NCBI GenBank assembly: GCA_900466945.1 | Contig: UBNV01000021.1 | Coordinates: 248,001-312,000 of the forward strand | Reading direction: 5' to 3' | Source of the DNA: Hyphomicrobiales bacterium | Lineage (GTDB): Bacteria > Pseudomonadota > Alphaproteobacteria > Rhizobiales > Rhizobiaceae | Length of the DNA stretch: 64,000 nucleotides | In this document: in pieces, positions 26,232 to 34,694 of the stretch | Layout of the letters: each line of letters starts with the position of its first letter | Numbering within the stretch: position 1 is the stretch's first letter | Notes under the pieces: model-generated | Database searches by the model: none | What the model saw: the letters and a program-made list of their open reading frames with translations, nothing else | Told to the model about the DNA's origin: nothing | Translations under genes and position numbers: made by a program

Positions 26232-26498
26232 ATGGCCAACACTTCTTCGGCGAAAAAGGCGACCCGCAAGATCGCTCGCCGCACTGCAGTCAACAAGGCT
26301 CGCCGTTCGCGGGTCCGTGGTTTCATCCGCAAGGTCGAGGAAGCCATCGCTTCCGGCGACGCTGCAGTTGCTAAGGACGCTCTCCAGGCTGCCCAGCCGG
26401 AGATCCAGCGCGCCGCCACCAAGGGCGTGGTTCACGCCAACACGGCATCGCGCAAGATCTCGCGTCTGGCCGCTCGTGTGAAAGCCCTGGCTGTCTAA
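26232..26498 (+). CDS. rpsT: 30S ribosomal protein S20
   Basis: Small basic primary binder of 16S rRNA; 88 residues, rich in lysine, arginine and alanine, with the typical MANTSSAKKATRKI start, an R-R-S-R-V-R-G-F centre and the KGVVHANTASRKISRL C-terminal helix. An AGAGAGG ribosome-binding site precedes the ATG. It is transcribed from its own strong promoter and closed by an intrinsic terminator before the dnaA region. Confidence 0.98.
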   Translation: MANTSSAKKATRKIARRTAVNKARRSRVRGFIRKVEEAIASGDAAVAKDALQAAQPEIQRAATKGVVHANTASRKISRLAARVKALAV

Positions 26499-26524
26499 TT
26501 TTAGACACCTTTTCGACATTTTTG

Positions 26525-26558
26525 AAAAAGCCTGGCGTTGCGCCGGGCTTTTTGTCGT
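26525..26558 (+). terminator. rpsT intrinsic terminator
   Basis: AAAAAGCCTGGCG and CGCCGGGCTTTTT form a long stem with one G-T pair and a TTG loop, followed by T-rich sequence. It starts 27 bp after the rpsT stop. Confidence 0.9.
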
Positions 26559-27316
26559 TTCCATTGCTACTGTGTGAAATTGGCCCATTTTGATGTGCTA
26601 ATTCAAGTTTAGTTGTCATTCGCGTGACATAAATTAACCAGTTATTTCAGGGGCTTGGGAGAGGTCCTCTCCTTCGTGCCTAGTTTCCGCCAGGGGAGGT
26701 TGGGCACCTTGCGAGTCAAGAGATTTTTTATTTTTCTGCGCTTTTGCCAGTCCATTTTGCAACCGCTCATGAATCTCCTTGATTCAAAAGCGATTCTTTT
26801 TCACCCGAATGTGACGCAAAAATGAAGTACCAAGAGTCAATGGCTGCCTCCGGAGTTTGCGTAAAAATCCCGGTTGATCTTGCCATTTGATCCTGCCTAA
26901 ATGATCTCCAGCAAGGGGGCAGGGAAACCTCCGGAACGACGGCTCAGGCGGCAGCAATGTGGTTTGAACCGGTCATCCTTTGCAGGAGCGGAGTGTTTCC
27001 ATTCCGTTTTATCATAAAGCGTTCGGCGTTGCATCGGAGACCTAGCCGTTTCCGCGCGATGACGATTTGTGTCTAGTTCGCCGTGTTGCGGGCCAGACCG
27101 GAGACTGTCTAGCCGCATGTCGAGGATGTGGTTGGGGGCAAGGGGCGACCAGCGTCTGGAGGGGGCGAGGGGAAGTCACGCAGGTGCTTTTGGCTGAAGC
27201 GTTGCTGTGACGCGTCTGGGGACTGTCGCTCCTTTGAGGGGGCGGCGCGAGATGAGGCGGCTGTCGGACGGGGATTGAAACGCCCGACACCAGGAATGAT
27301 ATTGGAAGGCGGCAAT
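26559..27316 (+). promoter_or_regulatory. dnaA: dnaA upstream regulatory region
   Basis: There is no convincing gene here. The left half (to about 26880) is notably AT-rich for this genome. It contains five GANTC sites, recognition sites of the CcrM methylase, at 26713, 26771, 26781, 26792 and 26834. A possible promoter follows at 26873-26902, then about 400 bases of leader. No TTATCCACA-type DnaA box was found by eye, so an origin of replication is not supported here. Confidence 0.5.
26873..26902 (+). promoter_or_regulatory. Candidate dnaA promoter
   Basis: GTTGAT, 18 bases, CTAAAT; the -10 matches CTATAT at five of six positions and the -35 matches CTTGAC at four. It lies 35 bases after the last GANTC site and would give a leader of about 400 bases. 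Confidence 0.35.
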
Positions 27317-28870
27317 ATGCACATGAACTCGATGACGGCCAGTGCGTTGGTAAACGGGGACAATGCACAGTCGGCGCTTGGCGCCGCGTGCTCCGACGGA
27401 GCAGGAGAGAATGCCGGGATGACACATAGCGACCTCTTCGACCGCTTCAGCAAGCGACTGAAGGCTCAGGTCGGGGTCGATGTCTATCAGAGCTGGTTTG
27501 CGCGTCTGAAGCTGCATTCGGCTTCGAAGAGCGTGGTTCGCCTGACGGTTCCAACGACGTTCCTGAAGTCCTGGATCAACAACCGCTATCTGGATTTGAT
27601 CACGTCGATCTTTCAGGCAGAGGATCCGTCGATCCTGAAGATCGAGATCATGGTCCGCACCGCCAGCCGCAACACCCGTGGTCCGATCATGGACGAACGC
27701 CAGGTGGGTTCCGAGCCCGCTCCGCAGCAGGCCGCAGCCCGCAAGTCGGGCCCGAGCCTCGGTCAAATCGCCTCTCCTCCGGGTTCGTCGTCGGTCACGG
27801 GCCGCGCGACCAGCACGGCCAGCCCGCTCTTCGGCTCGCCGCTCGATAGCCGCTACACCTTTGACGGTTTCGTCGAAGGCGCGTCCAACCGCGTGGCGCT
27901 AGCCGCCGCCAAGACCATTGCCGAAGCTGGTGCCGGCGCCGTGCGCTTCAACCCGCTCTTCATCCATTCCTCGGTTGGGCTGGGCAAGACCCACCTTCTG
28001 CAGGCGATCGCCAATGCTGCGGTCCATAGCCCGCGCGCACCCCGCGTCGTCTATCTGACCGCCGAATACTTCATGTGGCGTTTCGCCACCGCGATCCGCG
28101 ACAATGATGCCCTGACGTTGAAAGACTCGCTGCGCAACATCGACCTCCTGATCATCGACGACATGCAGTTCCTGCAGGGTAAGATGATCCAGCACGAGTT
28201 CTGCCATCTGCTCAATATGCTGCTCGACAGCGCCAAGCAGGTCGTCGTTGCCGCCGACCGCGCGCCCTGGGAGCTGGAATCGCTCGATCCGCGCGTTCGT
28301 TCGCGTCTCCAGGGTGGCGTTGCCATCGAAATGGAAGCGCCCGACTACGACATGCGCCTCGACATGATGAAGTCGCGCCTGGACGTTGTCCGCAAGGACG
28401 ATCCGTCGATCGATATCCCTGCTGACATCCTGGAACACGTTGCGCGCAACATCACCAGCAGCGGCCGTGACCTGGAAGGCGCCTTCAATCAGCTGCTCTT
28501 CCGTCGCTCCTTCGAGCCGAACCTGTCGATCGAGCGCGTCGACGAACTGCTCGCCCACCTCGTCGGTGCTGGCGACCAGAAGCGCGTGCGTATTGAAGAC
28601 ATCCAGCGGGTCGTCGCGCGTCACTACAATGTCTCTCGCCAGGAACTCGTCTCCAACCGCCGCACCCGCGTCATCGTCAAGCCGCGCCAGATCGCCATGT
28701 ATCTGTCGAAGACGCTGACACCGCGCTCCTTCCCGGAGATCGGCCGTCGCTTCGGCGGACGCGACCACACGACGGTTTTGCATGCGGTTCGCAAGATTGA
28801 GGAGCTGATCTCCAATGATCAGAAGCTGTCACAGGAAATCGAACTCCTGCGCCGCCTGATCAACGAATAA
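27317..28870 (+). CDS. dnaA: Chromosomal replication initiator protein DnaA
   Basis: ATP-dependent initiator that opens the chromosomal origin. Domain I (DnaB and partner contacts) begins near DLFDRF, domain II is a variable Pro/Ser/Ala-rich linker, domain III is AAA+ with Walker A VGLGKTH and Walker B LLIIDDMQF, and domain IV ends with the DNA-binding GGRDHTTVLHA signature. ATG at 27317 (517 residues) has GGAAGG upstream; ATG at 27419 with AGGAGAG upstream is a good alternative and removes a non-conserved tail. The frame is open to 27128 without support. The gene is closed by a terminator and converges on a methyltransferase gene. Confidence 0.97.
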   Translation: MHMNSMTASALVNGDNAQSALGAACSDGAGENAGMTHSDLFDRFSKRLKAQVGVDVYQSWFARLKLHSASKSVVRLTVPTTFLKSWINNRYLDLITSIFQAEDPSILKIEIMVRTASRNTRGPIMDERQVGSEPAPQQAAARKSGPSLGQIASPPGSSSVTGRATSTASPLFGSPLDSRYTFDGFVEGASNRVALAAAKTIAEAGAGAVRFNPLFIHSSVGLGKTHLLQAIANAAVHSPRAPRVVYLTAEYFMWRFATAIRDNDALTLKDSLRNIDLLIIDDMQFLQGKMIQHEFCHLLNMLLDSAKQVVVAADRAPWELESLDPRVRSRLQGGVAIEMEAPDYDMRLDMMKSRLDVVRKDDPSIDIPADILEHVARNITSSGRDLEGAFNQLLFRRSFEPNLSIERVDELLAHLVGAGDQKRVRIEDIQRVVARHYNVSRQELVSNRRTRVIVKPRQIAMYLSKTLTPRSFPEIGRRFGGRDHTTVLHAVRKIEELISNDQKLSQEIELLRRLINE

Positions 28871-28893
28871 GCCTCGCTACCAGGCAGATATCG

Positions 28894-28931
28894 GCCACCG
28901 CGAGCCCCGGACGGGCATGCGGTGGCTTTTT
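28894..28931 (+). terminator. dnaA intrinsic terminator
   Basis: GCCACCGC (28894-28901) pairs with GCGGTGGC (28919-28926), with inner CCC/GGG pairing possible in the loop, followed by TTTTTCGTTT. It starts 24 bp after the dnaA stop. Confidence 0.88.
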
Positions 28932-28947
28932 CGTTTCTGAATGCGGT

Positions 28948-29685
28948 TCAGGCGCGGGCAATCGCGATGATTTCAGGACTGGTTTCCGAATACGGTGTGC
29001 GATCCCACCAGCCGAGTAGTGCGCTCTCGCCAAAGCCTGCCTCTTCTACCAGCCGTTTGATGGTCCGGGCCGCCGGAAACCGCAGCCGGCTCTCGCTGGT
29101 CAGCGTTTCGCCCGTGGCTTCGAGCGTGAAGACCGCGTCGAAGGTTACATGTTCGGCCTCGACGTTCTTGATCTTGTAATACACCTCCACCGGCCCGACA
29201 CCGTCGATGACCCGCAGATCCCTGGTCTTCTCCGGCGTCCAGTTTTCCCAGGCTTTGGCCAGCGGATTTCGGCTTTCGAGGATAAGCCGGCCGCCCGGCA
29301 CCATGTGCAGATGAATGTTGCGCAAGGCTGCCAGCGTCTCGGCATCGTCGAGAAAGACCTGAAAGACATGACCCGTCATGATGGCGAGGTCAAAGCGAGC
29401 AGATAGCGAAAACTCGGCGGCCCCGGCGTGAACCCAATCGACCCGACCTTGCCCATCCTTCATCCGCGCGACCTGCAGCATGCCATCTGCCGGATCGACA
29501 CCCGTGACCTGGTGCCCACGTTTTGCCAGGCGCACCGTCACCGATCCCGTGCCGCATCCAATGTCGAGCACGCGGCAGGGTTCTTGTGCGAAATTCTCGT
29601 AGAAATCGCCGTCTTCGCCATGATGGTTGAAGGCGTCGTAGAGGCGGGCCATGTCAAAGCGGGAAAAGGCGGCATCGACAGGCAT
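28948..29685 (-). CDS. Class I SAM-dependent methyltransferase
   Basis: A 245-residue Rossmann-fold methyltransferase: SAM motif I VLDIGCGTGSVTV near 39-51, then a VDPADGMLQVA acidic loop and a central RFDLAIMTGHVFQVF segment. It resembles small-molecule methyltransferases annotated only as class I. It is the last gene of the rph-VOC-rdgB-hemW operon, 13 bp after hemW, and converges on dnaA. Substrate unknown. Confidence 0.85.
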   Translation of the reverse strand: MPVDAAFSRFDMARLYDAFNHHGEDGDFYENFAQEPCRVLDIGCGTGSVTVRLAKRGHQVTGVDPADGMLQVARMKDGQGRVDWVHAGAAEFSLSARFDLAIMTGHVFQVFLDDAETLAALRNIHLHMVPGGRLILESRNPLAKAWENWTPEKTRDLRVIDGVGPVEVYYKIKNVEAEHVTFDAVFTLEATGETLTSESRLRFPAARTIKRLVEEAGFGESALLGWWDRTPYSETSPEIIAIARA

Positions 29686-29698
29686 CGTCTCTGTCTTC

Positions 29699-30880
29699 TC
29701 AGCAGGCGAGATCGGCGACGACGGCGTCGAGGATCAGCATGCCCGGCGGCGTGCATCGCAGACGGGAATTGCCGAGCCGCTCGATGAAACCGTGCTCCAG
29801 CAGGAACTGCTCCTTGTCCGGATCGGGATCGCGGCCGGAAAGCTGCTGCCAGCGGGCAAGATCGACACCTTCGCGCAACCGCAGCCCCATCAGAAGCAAC
29901 TCGTCGGCCTGCGCCTCGTGATCCAGTTCCTCGCGCTCGATGATTCCATGGCCGCGCTGCTCGACGGCGGAAAGCCACGTCTCCGGGTGCCGTTCGGCAA
30001 CCGTTGCAATCTTCGTCCGCCCCTGTGTCAGGCGCCCGTGCGCTCCCGGACCGACGCCGGCATAATCGCCGTAGCGCCAATAGGTGAGGTTATGCCGGCT
30101 CTCCGCACCAGGACGGGCGTGGTTGGAAACCTCGTAGGCCGGAAGCCCCTCGCGCGCGGTAATCTCCTGTGTTGCCTCGTAGAGCGTTGCGGCATGCTCG
30201 TCGTCGGGAACGATCAGCTTGCCCGCCTTGTGCAGACCGTAAAAGGCCGTGCCTTCCTCGATCGTGAGCTGGTAGAGCGACAGGTGATCGACGGCATAAG
30301 ACATCGCTTCCTTCAGTTCGCGCTCCCAGGCTTCCACCGTCTGGTTCGGCCTCGCATAAATCAAGTCGAAGGACATGCGCGGAAAGATTTCGCGGGCCAG
30401 CCGGATCGCTTTCAGCGCATCTGCAACGTCATGCAGCCGTCCCAGAAAGCGCAGGTCCGGATCGTTCAGCGCCTGCACGCCGAGCGACACGCGGTTGACG
30501 CCGGCCGCCCGATAGCCGTGGAAGCGGGTCGCCTCGACGCTGGATGGGTTCGCCTCCATGGTAATCTCGATACCGTCGGGCATGTGCCAGTTGGCGGCGA
30601 TTCCATCGAGGATCGCCCCGACAGTCGAGGGATCCATCAGAGAGGGCGTTCCGCCGCCCATGAAGACGCTGGTCACCGTCTTCGGACCCGATAGAGCGCG
30701 CACGGCCTTCAACTCTGCCAGAAAGGCCGAAACGAAGCGGGACTGGTCCACCGGCTGGTGGCGCACATGGCTGTTGAAGTCGCAGTAGGGGCATTTGGCC
30801 GCGCAGAAGGGCCAATGCACGTAAACGCCGAAGCCGGGTTCGCCCGTGTCGGGCAGCAGCGTGAAGGACCGTTCGGTCAA
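29699..30880 (-). CDS. hemW: Radical SAM heme chaperone HemW
   Basis: Radical SAM protein of the HemN-like HemW group, which binds heme and delivers it to respiratory enzymes; often misnamed oxygen-independent coproporphyrinogen oxidase. The [4Fe-4S] cysteines C26, C30 and C33 are in FCAAKCPYC followed by DF, with GGGTPS after them. Known HemN-specific N-terminal residues are absent. TTG at 30880 is preferred: it lies four bases after the rdgB stop with GGAGG upstream, giving 393 residues; the frame is open to 30970. Operon with rdgB. Confidence 0.93.
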   Translation of the reverse strand: MTERSFTLLPDTGEPGFGVYVHWPFCAAKCPYCDFNSHVRHQPVDQSRFVSAFLAELKAVRALSGPKTVTSVFMGGGTPSLMDPSTVGAILDGIAANWHMPDGIEITMEANPSSVEATRFHGYRAAGVNRVSLGVQALNDPDLRFLGRLHDVADALKAIRLAREIFPRMSFDLIYARPNQTVEAWERELKEAMSYAVDHLSLYQLTIEEGTAFYGLHKAGKLIVPDDEHAATLYEATQEITAREGLPAYEVSNHARPGAESRHNLTYWRYGDYAGVGPGAHGRLTQGRTKIATVAERHPETWLSAVEQRGHGIIEREELDHEAQADELLLMGLRLREGVDLARWQQLSGRDPDPDKEQFLLEHGFIERLGNSRLRCTPPGMLILDAVVADLAC

Positions 30881-30884
30881 AGCC

Positions 30885-31529
30885 TCAGGCCTCCATACAG
30901 GTTTCGACGAAGAGCTTGAAGGCCCGCGCACGGTGCGACAGCGCCGCCGCATCGCCGGGCTTCCATCCATGCTTCTCGTCCGCCGTCATTTCGCCGAAGG
31001 TGCGCTCATGCCCTTCCGGCTGGAAGATTGGGTCATAGCCGAAACCGGCGGAGCCACGCGGCGGCCAGGCGACGGTGCCCTCGACCTCGCCCCGGAAGAA
31101 TTCGGTATGGCCATCAGGCCACGCGAGGCAGAGCACGCTGACGAAGCGGCAGGTCCGCTGCGATGGTTCGTTCGCACCGCGCTCTGTAAGCGCCCTCTCC
31201 ACCTTCTCCATCGCCATGGCGAAGTCGCGGCTGCCATCCTCGCGCTCGGCCCAGTTCGCCGTGTACACGCCAGGCGCACCGTCGAGCGCGTCGATGACAA
31301 GGCCGCTGTCGTCGGAGAGGGCAGGCAGGCCCGATGCCTCGGCCGAAGCCAGCGCCTTGATCGCGGCATTTTCCTCGAAAGTCGTGCCGGTTTCATCCGG
31401 CTCGACGAAGTTGAGATCCTTTGCCGATTTGGCCGAAAAACCGAATGGGCCGATCAAGTCGGCGATCTCTGCGATCTTGCCGGCATTGTGGCTGGCGACG
31501 ACGATGGTGCGGGTGTCAAGCTTGCGCAT
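30885..31529 (-). CDS. rdgB: XTP/dITP diphosphatase (RdgB/HAM1)
   Basis: Cleans the nucleotide pool by hydrolysing dITP, ITP and XTP to the monophosphates. The substrate and metal motifs SHNAGK (13-18), SDDSGL and FGYDPIF, and the C-terminal SHRARA, are all intact in 214 residues. It is in the rph-VOC-rdgB-hemW operon, 12 bp after the VOC gene and overlapping the hemW signal region. The pairing with rph is very common in bacteria. Confidence 0.97.
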   Translation of the reverse strand: MRKLDTRTIVVASHNAGKIAEIADLIGPFGFSAKSAKDLNFVEPDETGTTFEENAAIKALASAEASGLPALSDDSGLVIDALDGAPGVYTANWAEREDGSRDFAMAMEKVERALTERGANEPSQRTCRFVSVLCLAWPDGHTEFFRGEVEGTVAWPPRGSAGFGYDPIFQPEGHERTFGEMTADEKHGWKPGDAAALSHRARAFKLFVETCMEA

Positions 31530-31541
31530 CGGAATGTCCGT

Positions 31542-31946
31542 TCAAGAAATCCAAAGGGTGCGGGACGCGCATTCCAGGCTGTTGCCGGCCGGATCGCGGA
31601 AATAAATCGACCGTGCGCCATTCGGCCATTTCAGTTCAGATTCAATCGGGACCCCGGCCTCTTGCAGGCGCCGGGACATGGCGTCGAGATCATCATCGGT
31701 AACGAAGAAACAGACATGACCCGGTCCCTTTGCCCCATGGGTCGGGACTGGGAACGGATCGTCAGCTATCGGCTCGCTCGTTTCGGCAGGATTGAAGATC
31801 AGAAGAACGCCAGGACCGCATCGGTAGAAGATATGCCTGTTACCGCCGCGTCGAATCTTTTCGAGCCCGAGAACGTCATCGTAGAACGCCTCGGCCTTGT
31901 CCAGATCCTGCGCATAAAGTGCGGTCTCAAGAATTCCCTCGATCAT
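31542..31946 (-). CDS. VOC family protein (glyoxalase/dioxygenase superfamily)
   Basis: A 134-residue two-module VOC protein. Likely metal ligands are in the first strand (ILETALYAQDL), the central H-V-C-F-F segment and the last strand with a glutamate in GNSLECA. Such short proteins include fosfomycin/glutathione transferase-like and ring-cleavage-like members; the activity cannot be named. ATG at 31946 with AGAGGA upstream is preferred over the longer frame to 32015, which would overlap rph. It sits between rph and rdgB in the operon. Confidence 0.85.
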   Translation of the reverse strand: MIEGILETALYAQDLDKAEAFYDDVLGLEKIRRGGNRHIFYRCGPGVLLIFNPAETSEPIADDPFPVPTHGAKGPGHVCFFVTDDDLDAMSRRLQEAGVPIESELKWPNGARSIYFRDPAGNSLECASRTLWIS

Positions 31947-31959
31947 GCGGTCCTCTGTC

Positions 31960-32676
31960 TCAGCCGATCGCCTGCTTTTGCATCGCGACCAGTTCGTCGA
32001 TCCCGTTGCGAGCAAGGCCGAGCAGGATCAGGAATTCATCCTGGCTGAACGGCTTGCCTTCGGCAGTCCCCTGGATCTCGACAATGCCGCCGGAGCCGGT
32101 CATCACGAAATTTGCGTCCGTCTCGGCGGCCGAGTCTTCGAGGTAATCGAGGTCGATCACCGGTTGGGTCGCGAAGATGCCACAGGAAACGGCCGCGATG
32201 TGATCCTTCAGGACCTTTTCGACCTTGATCATGCTGCGGGTTTCCATCCACTTCAGGCAATCATGCAAAGCGATCCACGCGCCGGTGATCGCCGCAGTCC
32301 GCGTGCCGCCATCCGCCTGGATGACGTCGCAGTCGATCGAAATCTGCCGCTCGCCGAGCGCTTCGAGGTCGACGACAGCGCGCAACGAGCGCCCGATCAG
32401 GCGCTGGATTTCCTGCGTGCGGCCGCTCTGCTTGCCCGAGGATGCCTCGCGACGCATGCGCTCTCCTGTGGCGCGCGGCAACATGCCATATTCGGCCGTC
32501 ACCCAGCCCTTGCCGGAATTGCGCAGCCATGGCGGGGTCTTGTCTTCGAGGCTTGCCGTGCACAGCACATGCGTATCGCCGAACTTGACCAGGCAGGAGC
32601 CTTCCGCATGCTTGGAAAAATTGCGCTCGAACGAAACCTTGCGCATTTGGTCGGTTTTTCTGCCGGATGGCCGCAT
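31960..32676 (-). CDS. rph: Ribonuclease PH
   Basis: Phosphate-dependent 3'-5' exoribonuclease that trims tRNA 3' ends. The 238-residue chain is full length with MRPSGR at the start, TGERMRRE and SGKQSGRTQEIQRLIGR in the active-site region, and the DCDVIQADGGTRTAAI catalytic segment. AGGAG precedes the ATG. It opens the operon rph-VOC-rdgB-hemW-methyltransferase and diverges from hrcA across 155 bp. Confidence 0.97.
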   Translation of the reverse strand: MRPSGRKTDQMRKVSFERNFSKHAEGSCLVKFGDTHVLCTASLEDKTPPWLRNSGKGWVTAEYGMLPRATGERMRREASSGKQSGRTQEIQRLIGRSLRAVVDLEALGERQISIDCDVIQADGGTRTAAITGAWIALHDCLKWMETRSMIKVEKVLKDHIAAVSCGIFATQPVIDLDYLEDSAAETDANFVMTGSGGIVEIQGTAEGKPFSQDEFLILLGLARNGIDELVAMQKQAIG

Positions 32677-32778
32677 TGCAATCTCCTGGGTTGTTGATGC
32701 CTTCTACGGTCGGCGCCCGGCATTTGCAAAGAAAAACCATGCCGCAGCGCCGAGAGCCGCGCCTCGGATCATTTACCC

Positions 32779-32807
32779 CTTGGTCATCCCATGCGCTGAG
32801 ACTATAT
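32779..32807 (+). promoter_or_regulatory. hrcA promoter, heat-shock-like
   Basis: CTTGGT, 17 bases, CTATAT. It fits both the alphaproteobacterial RpoH pattern (CTTGAA-N17-CTATAT) and the housekeeping one (CTTGAC-N17-CTATAT); the gene content favours heat-shock control. The start would be near 32814, about 18 bases before the hrcA ATG. No CIRCE repeat is present. Confidence 0.55.
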
Positions 32808-32831
32808 TTCCGTCATGAAACATCTGAGATT

Positions 32832-33935
32832 ATGTCCGCTCCGCCAATGGCATCACTGAAGACGACCGTCGCAGACGTTTCCGCCTCCCTGGACGATCGT
32901 TCCCGGGAAGTGTTTCGCCGCATCGTCGAGACCTATCTCGACTCCGGCGATCCTCTCGGCTCTCGCAGTCTGTCGCGCCTGCTTCCGATGTCGCTCTCGC
33001 CGGCCTCGGTGCGCAATGTCATGAGCGATCTCGAGGATCTCGGGCTCATCTACGCGCCACATGTCAGCGCCGGGCGTTTGCCTACGCAAGCAGGTCTCCG
33101 CTTCTTCGTCGATGCCTTCATGCAGATCGGCGATCTCTCGGACGGCGAGCGCGACGAGATCGAGCGGCAGATCCGCCCGACCAGCGCCGACCAGCCGATG
33201 GAAGCCATGCTGACCGAGGCGAGCCGCATGCTCTCAGGGCTGTCACGCGGCGCAGGCTTGGTCATTTCTTCCAAGACCGATCCGATCCTCAAGCATGTCG
33301 AGTTTATCCGGCTTGAGCCGACCAAGGCGCTCGCCGTGCTGGTGGGAGAGCACAACCAGATCGAAAATCGCATCATCGATCTGCCGGCCGGTGTCACCGC
33401 CTCCCAGCTGACGGAAGCGGCCAATTTCCTCAATGCCAATCTTGCCGGCCAGACGATGCGGGAATTGCGCAGCCAGATCGAGAAGCTCAAAACGCAGGTC
33501 GCAAGTGAGCTGGATACCCTGTCGCAGGATCTCGTCGAGCGCGGGCTCGCGGTCTGGTCGGGCGAGGTTGCGGAAAAGCAGCCGGCACGGCTCATCGTTC
33601 GCGGTCGCGCCAATCTCCTCGAAGGGCTGGCGGGTTCCGATGATATCGACCGTCTTCGCCTACTCTTCGACGACCTGGAGCGCAAGGAAAGCCTGATCGA
33701 GATCCTCGACCTTGCCGAAAGCGGACCTGGTGTGCGCATCTTCATCGGCTCGGAAAACAAACTCTTCTCGCTCTCCGGCTCTTCCCTCATCGTCGCACCT
33801 TATAGAGACGGCGAAGACCGGATCGTCGGCGCAGTCGGCGTCATCGGTCCCACGCGCCTCAACTATTCGCGCATTGTGCCCATGGTCGACTACACGGCGC
33901 AGCTCATGGCCAGGCTCTCGCGCGGCCAGCGGTGA
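32832..33935 (+). CDS. hrcA: Heat-inducible transcription repressor HrcA
   Basis: Repressor of chaperone operons that binds CIRCE elements and is kept active by GroEL. In 367 residues an N-terminal winged helix (DERSRE-like DDRSREVFRRIVETYL, then SASVRNVMSDLEDLG) and a GAF-like C-terminal half (GSENKLFSLSGSSLI) are evident. ATG at 32832 is preferred; ATG at 32847 is an alternative, and the frame open to 32667 overlaps rph. It precedes grpE by 103 bp, the usual hrcA-grpE pair. Confidence 0.96.
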   Translation: MSAPPMASLKTTVADVSASLDDRSREVFRRIVETYLDSGDPLGSRSLSRLLPMSLSPASVRNVMSDLEDLGLIYAPHVSAGRLPTQAGLRFFVDAFMQIGDLSDGERDEIERQIRPTSADQPMEAMLTEASRMLSGLSRGAGLVISSKTDPILKHVEFIRLEPTKALAVLVGEHNQIENRIIDLPAGVTASQLTEAANFLNANLAGQTMRELRSQIEKLKTQVASELDTLSQDLVERGLAVWSGEVAEKQPARLIVRGRANLLEGLAGSDDIDRLRLLFDDLERKESLIEILDLAESGPGVRIFIGSENKLFSLSGSSLIVAPYRDGEDRIVGAVGVIGPTRLNYSRIVPMVDYTAQLMARLSRGQR

Positions 33936-33954
33936 GCAATTTGCCTGCAAACCC

Positions 33955-33982
33955 TTGATTTTTTCGCGCCAAACCCTGATAT
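33955..33982 (+). promoter_or_regulatory. Candidate separate promoter for grpE
   Basis: CTTGAT, 16 bases, TGATAT in the hrcA-grpE gap, another sequence of the heat-shock/housekeeping type. It would let grpE be transcribed apart from hrcA. Confidence 0.38.
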
Positions 33983-34038
33983 CGGGCACGCATTCGAAAC
34001 CCTGGGCTTCGAAAACGAGACATTATCCGGAGAACGTC

Positions 34039-34665
34039 ATGACCGAAGAAACCAACAAGAACGGACCTGACGCGGCAGCCACAGAGGCAGAAGTATCCGC
34101 GACCACCGAAGGGCAGGTTGCAGATGAAAGCGATGCCTCGGCCGAGCAGCAGCCTGATCCCGTCGAGACGCTGAAGGCCGAGAACGCCGACCTGCGCGAT
34201 CGCTTCCTGCGGCTTGCCGCCGAAATGGACAACCTCCGCCGCCGCACCGACCGCGAAATCAAGGATGCCAAGTCCTATGCGGTGACGGGTTTCGCCCGGG
34301 ACATGCTGTCGGTGTCCGACAACCTGCGCCGCGCCATCGAGACCTTGCCTGACGAAGCCCGTGTGGCCGCAGACGCAGCCTGGACCGCGCTGATCGAAGG
34401 CGTGGAAATGACCGAGCGCGGCATGCTGGCGACGCTCGAGCGCCATGGCGTGCGCAAGATCGAGGCGGAAGGCCAGAAGTTCGACCCCAATTTCCACCAG
34501 GCCATGTTCGAAGTGCCGAACCCTGAAGTTCCGAACAACACCGTCGTTCAGGTCGTTCAGGCGGGATATGCGATCGGCGAGCGCGTCCTGCGTCCTGCCA
34601 TGGTCGGTGTAGCCAAGGGCGGTCCGAAGACAGAGGCTGTGTCGGAAGATGCTGCCAAGGCGTGA
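34039..34665 (+). CDS. grpE: Nucleotide exchange factor GrpE
   Basis: Co-chaperone that releases ADP from DnaK. The 208-residue product has an acidic disordered N terminus, a long coiled-coil helix (about 45-100, ENADLRDRFLRLAAEMDN) and the C-terminal beta-wing with the signature F-D-P-N-F-H-Q-A-M. ATG at 34039 has CGGAG upstream; the frame is open to 33712 within hrcA without support. It is followed by a bidirectional terminator shared with ptsN. Confidence 0.97.
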   Translation: MTEETNKNGPDAAATEAEVSATTEGQVADESDASAEQQPDPVETLKAENADLRDRFLRLAAEMDNLRRRTDREIKDAKSYAVTGFARDMLSVSDNLRRAIETLPDEARVAADAAWTALIEGVEMTERGMLATLERHGVRKIEAEGQKFDPNFHQAMFEVPNPEVPNNTVVQVVQAGYAIGERVLRPAMVGVAKGGPKTEAVSEDAAKA

Positions 34666-34694
34666 TCTGCCGTGATCATCAGTGAGTGAAAAAG

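Noticed and set aside
26634..26647. CtrA site TTAA-N7-TTAA upstream of dnaA
   Set aside because: The sequence has TTAA followed after seven bases by TTTC; the second half does not match.
26499..27316. Chromosomal origin next to dnaA
   Set aside because: No TTATCCACA-type box cluster is visible on either strand; in many Alphaproteobacteria the origin lies near hemE, not dnaA. Strand-skew over the whole chromosome would decide it.
32677..32831. CIRCE element upstream of hrcA
   Set aside because: No TTAGCACTC/GAGTGCTAA inverted repeat is present in the gap.
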